Shown: one piece after another, positions 11,401 through 17,400 of the stretch
How the letters are laid out: each line of letters begins with the position of its first letter
How positions within the stretch are numbered: position 1 is the stretch's first letter
Source: Phallusia fumigata
Taxonomy: Eukaryota; Chordata; Ascidiacea; Phlebobranchia; Ascidiidae
NCBI GenBank assembly: GCA_008931825.1
Contig: QXVZ01019403.1
Coordinates: 1 to 20,727 of the forward strand
DNA: 20,727 nt
Direction: 5' to 3'
Position numbers and translations under genes: made by a program
Notes under the pieces: generated by a model
Told to the model about the DNA's origin: nothing
The model's input: the letters and a program-made list of their open reading frames with translations, nothing else
Database searches by the model: none

Positions 11401-14400
11401 TGGAACTTTTTCCAACAAGCCGTGTTACTCTGACTCAAAACTCACTGACCTGTTTTCAGGCGTTCATTACCTGATTTGTTGTTGACTTCGGGAGCTGCGT
11501 CGTATCGGTATTTGGGCGCGTGTGTGCTGTAACTGTCGCTCCGTTGGTGCCTAGAACAAAAGGAGTTTAGATTAAAGAAGATCCAGTTTATAATTTGTAA
11601 TTAAGTTTGCGGTGGCAATTGTCCTATGACGAAAAAACAATTTTTTTAACTCGCTTTTTTCCGAGACGTTAGTAGAAAACTAATCGGGTGTTATCAAAGC
11701 AAGCGCATTTTATTTTTAGGATCAGCCCTGATGCTTTCATGCAGGGCAACGATAAGATCACACACAGATATAAATTATATGATCTGCAAACGTAGTGACA
11801 CACCTTCAAGGAATCAGAGTCGGCAATTTTATTCAAAACGGTGTACTATGATTTAAATTTTTAAGACAAAAGTCAGAAAAATACCTGACGTCAGCGGCGG
11901 AGTCGATTACGTCATAGGCTTGAGTGTTTTGTGTTTTGGCGGGTTCGCTTTGCGCTCGCTCGTGAACGGGTTCAAAGGTCATGCCCTCCGGCACCGGATA
12001 AACGTCTAGGATCGGCGAGAGGTGGTAGAGCNCATGCTGTGCGTCCACGATCCCCAAAATACATCACCAATATTGCGAAATATATTACGAAATCATCATA
12101 TGTGTCTAAATAGAACATAAGGGGGTATTACATTCCAAGCGTCAAATATTAACGAAAACTTAGCTAAAATTAGAGCAATAATAAAGATCACGCAGTACTG
12201 TTGTTACTTAAAAAACTGTGCAAATATAAAAGCAGCATTTATTAGTAGAAGAAATAAACCGACATTTTTATTACACTGCTTGTCGAACGCATACTCGCAT
12301 ACGTTTTTTTGTTTAATGTAAAATGTTTTCAAAACACATTATGGGGTGCACTTAAAGCTCAGAATGATTTATAATTTCCACACACAAATCCCAGTAAATG
12401 GGTCCGAAAAAATTTGGATCATTCACTATAACGGTTCAAAAATACATTACAAAATATAATACGAAAGCTTTTTACGTTATCAAAAAGGTTTTTGTAATTT
12501 CCCAGTGAAATAGGACTGAAAAACTGGATCACTTACTTTCGAGGCGTCCCGTCGTCATTCGGGGGAATCACCACAACTTTGACGACTTTCGACGTCCGAA
12601 GCAGATCGATGATCTCCTCGTGCGTCATCGTTGCCACGGCGACCTTGTTGATCTGTGAAAGACATGAGAGATGAACTAATTGCGGAAATGTGATAACGAA
12701 AGACGTGATGGTATCGATTATCGAGTCGAATGCGTGGGACATACGCTCTTTTACTTGTGTAGAAGTTTACTAAGTCAATCGTTTCAGAAGTTGCATGAAA
12801 ATGCAAAAAAACTGATTAAGCTTCTACCTTCATTAAGAGGTGTAGTTGATCAGTTTTACATAATATAGCTTTGATTGAAAAATGTTAAAAGGAATCTGTC
12901 GATCTATAAACAAGCCTTGGGTTTTTTAACAACAGTTTGAGTTAAATATGGTCTTGATGTGGATTAAATCTAAACTGGGTGGGTTTGGTAATCAATCTTT
13001 AATAATACGATGCTGTGCACTCAACAAGCACTTCAATACAATGTAGCTTAATGACGTGACAAGTTTGACACTGAAAATAAAGCGGCGAAGTTGAATTTTA
13101 CAATCGGAAATTTCTTTTCACTTGAAACCATCTCTATCAATCATAAACTTATTTAGGTAAAAACTTAAATATCAAAAAACACTAATAGAACAAACGATGG
13201 GCCCCAAAACTAAACTTGCGATGCGGCCACGTCTAGACTTTAAAAAAGATAATTTTTTCTCACAATCCCGTGCTTACGTCGACAAGTCTGCTGCTCTGTC
13301 GCAGTCCGTCTTGGAAAGCGTTGCCGCTGGGTTCAACGTCCATCACAATGCCTTCGTAGTTGACGTGGAAACCGAGTTCGCCCTTGGCATTGCGACGAAG
13401 CTGGCGATAAACGGTCTCAGAGCCTTTCGTGAAACGCTCCAGCCTGTTAATATGCATTGAAATGTACAATGACGCAGCTGGTGAGGAAAGAAAATAGGTT
13501 TTGTCGAGCTTTCAACGCATGGTAATTTTAAATTCAATGCTTTGGGGGTCGTTAACGGATAGGTCAACTGGGGTCAGGCGTTACAGGACACAGCTTCAGT
13601 TAGCCATCGAAAACGAACAAACCGACATTAGGAGGAAAAAACCTTTTTAGGGGTCGTTGTTTATTACGTTGTACCAGTTTGAATTCATATAGACAAAGTT
13701 AACAAACACTCCTCTAATACACGACTGCTGATAAAAACGTTATTCTACCAACAAAGAAAGTTTCATGCCAACGCGATTTCACAGATAAAAGGTTGAATCA
13801 AATACATGACCACTGTCCATAAGAAATGGTGAAACGTTGATTTTAGGATTAAAGTTATACTTTGGAAGTTGTACAAGCTTTGAATTTTCCAACGCTGTTT
13901 GTCACAACCACAATTGTCGAACCACAAAGAAAACACAAAACAGCTTTCTGCGTTAGCATTGATAGAAATTATTCATTCACAAAAGAAACAGCAAATACAA
14001 CGTAACCTGTGATTCAAAGCCCCCAAATCTACGTGACTCTCAGAATCTTGCGAGCTTTTATCACAACTTACCTCAGTACAATCTCGTCACGTGACTCGAC
14101 GTCATCGATTTGAACCGAGACCCGCTCGCCCCGTCCATAGTAAACGTGCAAGTTGCGTTTGTAACCGTACTGGTCGGGTGAGGGAAGTGGAACCGTCCAA
14201 CCCAAAACCGCTTGGCAGGGAATGCTGAATATCAATTGACGCGAGCTGATTTCGATGATGGTGAGCACACAATCGCTCATGCCAAGCAGACAGGGAACTA
14301 TGTCCGAAGTGCTGTGAAGATAAGGCTCAGGTTAAATAGCGATGCGGGCTAATACGCATCCGAAAAAGTTTTAGCGACCGGGGTTTTGTTTCATAAAACT

Positions 14401-17400
14401 GGAAGGGTGGTTTTCACCGTATTGCATTTCACATTGACTTCAACTTAATTTCCTAAGTTTGAAACGGCATGATTTTTCTGTAGGCAAAAAGGAATGGGTG
14501 GACAAACTGCAGGAAGGGAAATACGTAATTCGCTTATTTCGAGTTGCCCAACAAGTTTAATGAAGTCGGCGAGTTGAGATCAACGACTTGTTTACAACGT
14601 AGAAAAGACGCACTGACCATTTTGCTTATGTTTTCACGATTCAAAAATACAAAAATGGGCATTAAAGCCGGGAGAACCAGTAGATTGGCCGTAAAATGAC
14701 CGTGCTCTGTTACAGAGTACTGGACCAGCAGCGTTAACCATGCTTAGCATTCTACCGAAAACAAATTCATCACACTAAAATGCGAAAATCCCCAAACCCA
14801 GTATCAATGGTTGCAAATTCAAACAAATGCAGCGGTGTCCAGGCAAAGTTTTTTCTTGCGATTTCCCGTGCCATGTACTAAGTCACTGGAGTTATGTTCA
14901 GGTTTTGTTAACATATTGAGTCTTTATTAACTTTCTTTTCTGTTCCGGTACTGTATGACCCGGGGTTCTCACCTGTAATCGTTTACAGTGACGTGCCACG
15001 AGAGGGCGCCCCGGCTCAGGAGTTCGGGCGTTGGTCGGAGTTTCTGCTTTTCCTTGTTGTCGCGGATTTTGCGCGAGGCCGCCGAGATCGAGAAGCGTCC
15101 GAACTTGGCGTTGGTGTCCAGTCCGTTCTGTGTGGTGTAGTTGATGCAGAGGTCGCGGAGGTATTCCTGCCTCGTGTTCATCGCCATCGCCTGAGATGGA
15201 TAGTGGAAAATAACGCCGGATGTTTGTGCAGTTGCGAGTGGGGTTTAAATCGAGGAACCCGAGTACGCTTAATAGCATGACTGTTAAATAACCGTCGAAC
15301 ATAATGATAAGCAAATTTTTAAACCCGGGTCCATGTTCCCGAATTCCAAGCCGCGGGCTCAGCCAAGATTAGCGGGAACCAAAGCTATATTCTCACTCAC
15401 AAAAAGCAATACCCTATTAGTTATAATCTGCGGGCAGGATGATTTTGCTATGACGGCCAGGTTTTACACGTGGCTGAAAGTTGTGCACCCCTGGTCTAAA
15501 CAGATAAGTTTCGACGTGGAAACCATTAAAGCTCTTTCGTAGGAACAAACAAAGCTAAAGTATTAACGGAAACGCAAGTGCTGGCGAACCAGTGATTGTT
15601 TTTCGAAGTGTGTCTACGTATTTCCGTTTGACCAACGCAGCCAGTTGAAAAGTGTTAAACGAATGTAGGGTTAGTCACACCGCCTGTGGGCCTCCTGATA
15701 ACATAATTCATTGAGTCATCTCGTTATAAACATGAGAAGCGACAATGACAAATGTTATGTGGTCGTTTCAGGAAAAATGCATTATCCACAGGTTTTTCCG
15801 TTTTAAACTGATAATCCGTTTTGTCACAATGGTAAAAGAAACTGCCACTTGGTAAAAAGGAAAATGACAAAACATTTTAGCCCCAAACTATACAGCAATT
15901 AATTAATTTCATCTCATTGCACATTGTTTAAAAATGGGGCTATAGGGTAAAACAGAGTAATTAATGCACCACAATGACAAATATACCGAAAAAAAATTAT
16001 TGCTTAAAAAAAACATTTTAGGCCTAAGATTTTTTTGATACGTTGCCATTCGACATAGTTGATAAAACGGATATCTTTCATACTTCTTGCATTGTGACCC
16101 TCATAGTACATTGTTTCTTTTTGATTGTCTCAGCAGACAAAACAAGTATAGTTCTTGAATAGGTGTTGCGCTAGACTTATAACGGCATAATGAACACATT
16201 AATAAACTTAAAAGTCACTGTCTTCAAGTAAATGTGGCCAGCAACGCCTGAAAAGGTTGGGTGGGCCTGTGCTAGATGAATGACGAAAATTGCACTTTCA
16301 AAATGTAACGCGCTTGCAGATGTTCTTATGTTTTACGACAGTAGTTTCTAAACCTTTTCTTATTACTTTCTATCACTGCATATCTAGTAGGGGAGAAATG
16401 AAAAGTTCCAAAATAAGCAAACGGGGGAACTCAATGTACTACGAGCAGTATTGGGTTTGGTGCCAAGTTTAAAGTTACTTAAACAGGGATCGGTATTTCA
16501 CCTTGAACTTCCCGGCTGTGTGCGCCATGTTTTCACCGTTGATGATCTTGGTGAGGAGAAACTCCCGGAAGGCGGTGGAGTTCGGGAACATCGAACATTC
16601 CGGGATGGGAGGACCGAAGCGCGGGATGTTGCGTGATCTCGTTACAGCGATTCTGGAACAATGATGCATTTTGAATGTTGAAATAAGAATCATCAAACGC
16701 TTTACCCCCGCAAACGTAAGGGTTAGAAAGAATCCGGATACTTTTGTGGTTGTTGTTACGTCATACATTCGTGACGTCATAATATTACGAGCACGCTTGA
16801 CAGATAGCCGAGTGTGAGCATGGAATGTTCAGTGCTCGGCCAAACAAACCACTTGCAGTTTTGAGCGGTGGCCCTGGACATCCCAGATTTAACAACCTTT
16901 TGGTTAACTATGGCCGGTCTGTTTAAACTAATTTCGAATTATAAAATAAACATATTTAATTGAATAAATTTATTCGTAAGAAAATCTCCCTTTTTTAATG
17001 CTCGGTTATAACGTATACTTTTATCAACAAGGTAAAACAATGTCATTTACTGGTTGTTAAAAAAATCACAAATGATATCATGCAGAATTGAATTTGACCT
17101 AGTCACCTAGCCCTCCACAAAACTTTCTCATGTGGCCCAATGGAAAAAACAACCGTCCGTTCCTGTTCTACACATAGGAACTTTCCGACCCAAAGTCCTG
17201 CAAGTTTAGTCGATGCACGGGTTTAATTAAGCAGCTAATCAGGTTATTCTCGCACATCCGAGCTGGAGTGAGGTTCTTGGTCCCCCAACGATCGATCATC
17301 GACCGACTGAGGACCCCGGGTTCCGTTCTTACCCACTCAATCGATCATGACGTCACAGGCTAATTGTGACGTCTTTTCTAGCTGGGCATGGGGGTTTTCT

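Noticed and set aside
14993..15280. Plus-strand 95-residue open frame
   Set aside because: Antisense shadow of exon 4, whose minus-strand reading matches SIPA1L residue by residue.
15333..15542. Plus-strand 69-residue open frame
   Set aside because: Most of it lies inside the hAT-like element; no domain or transposase motif.
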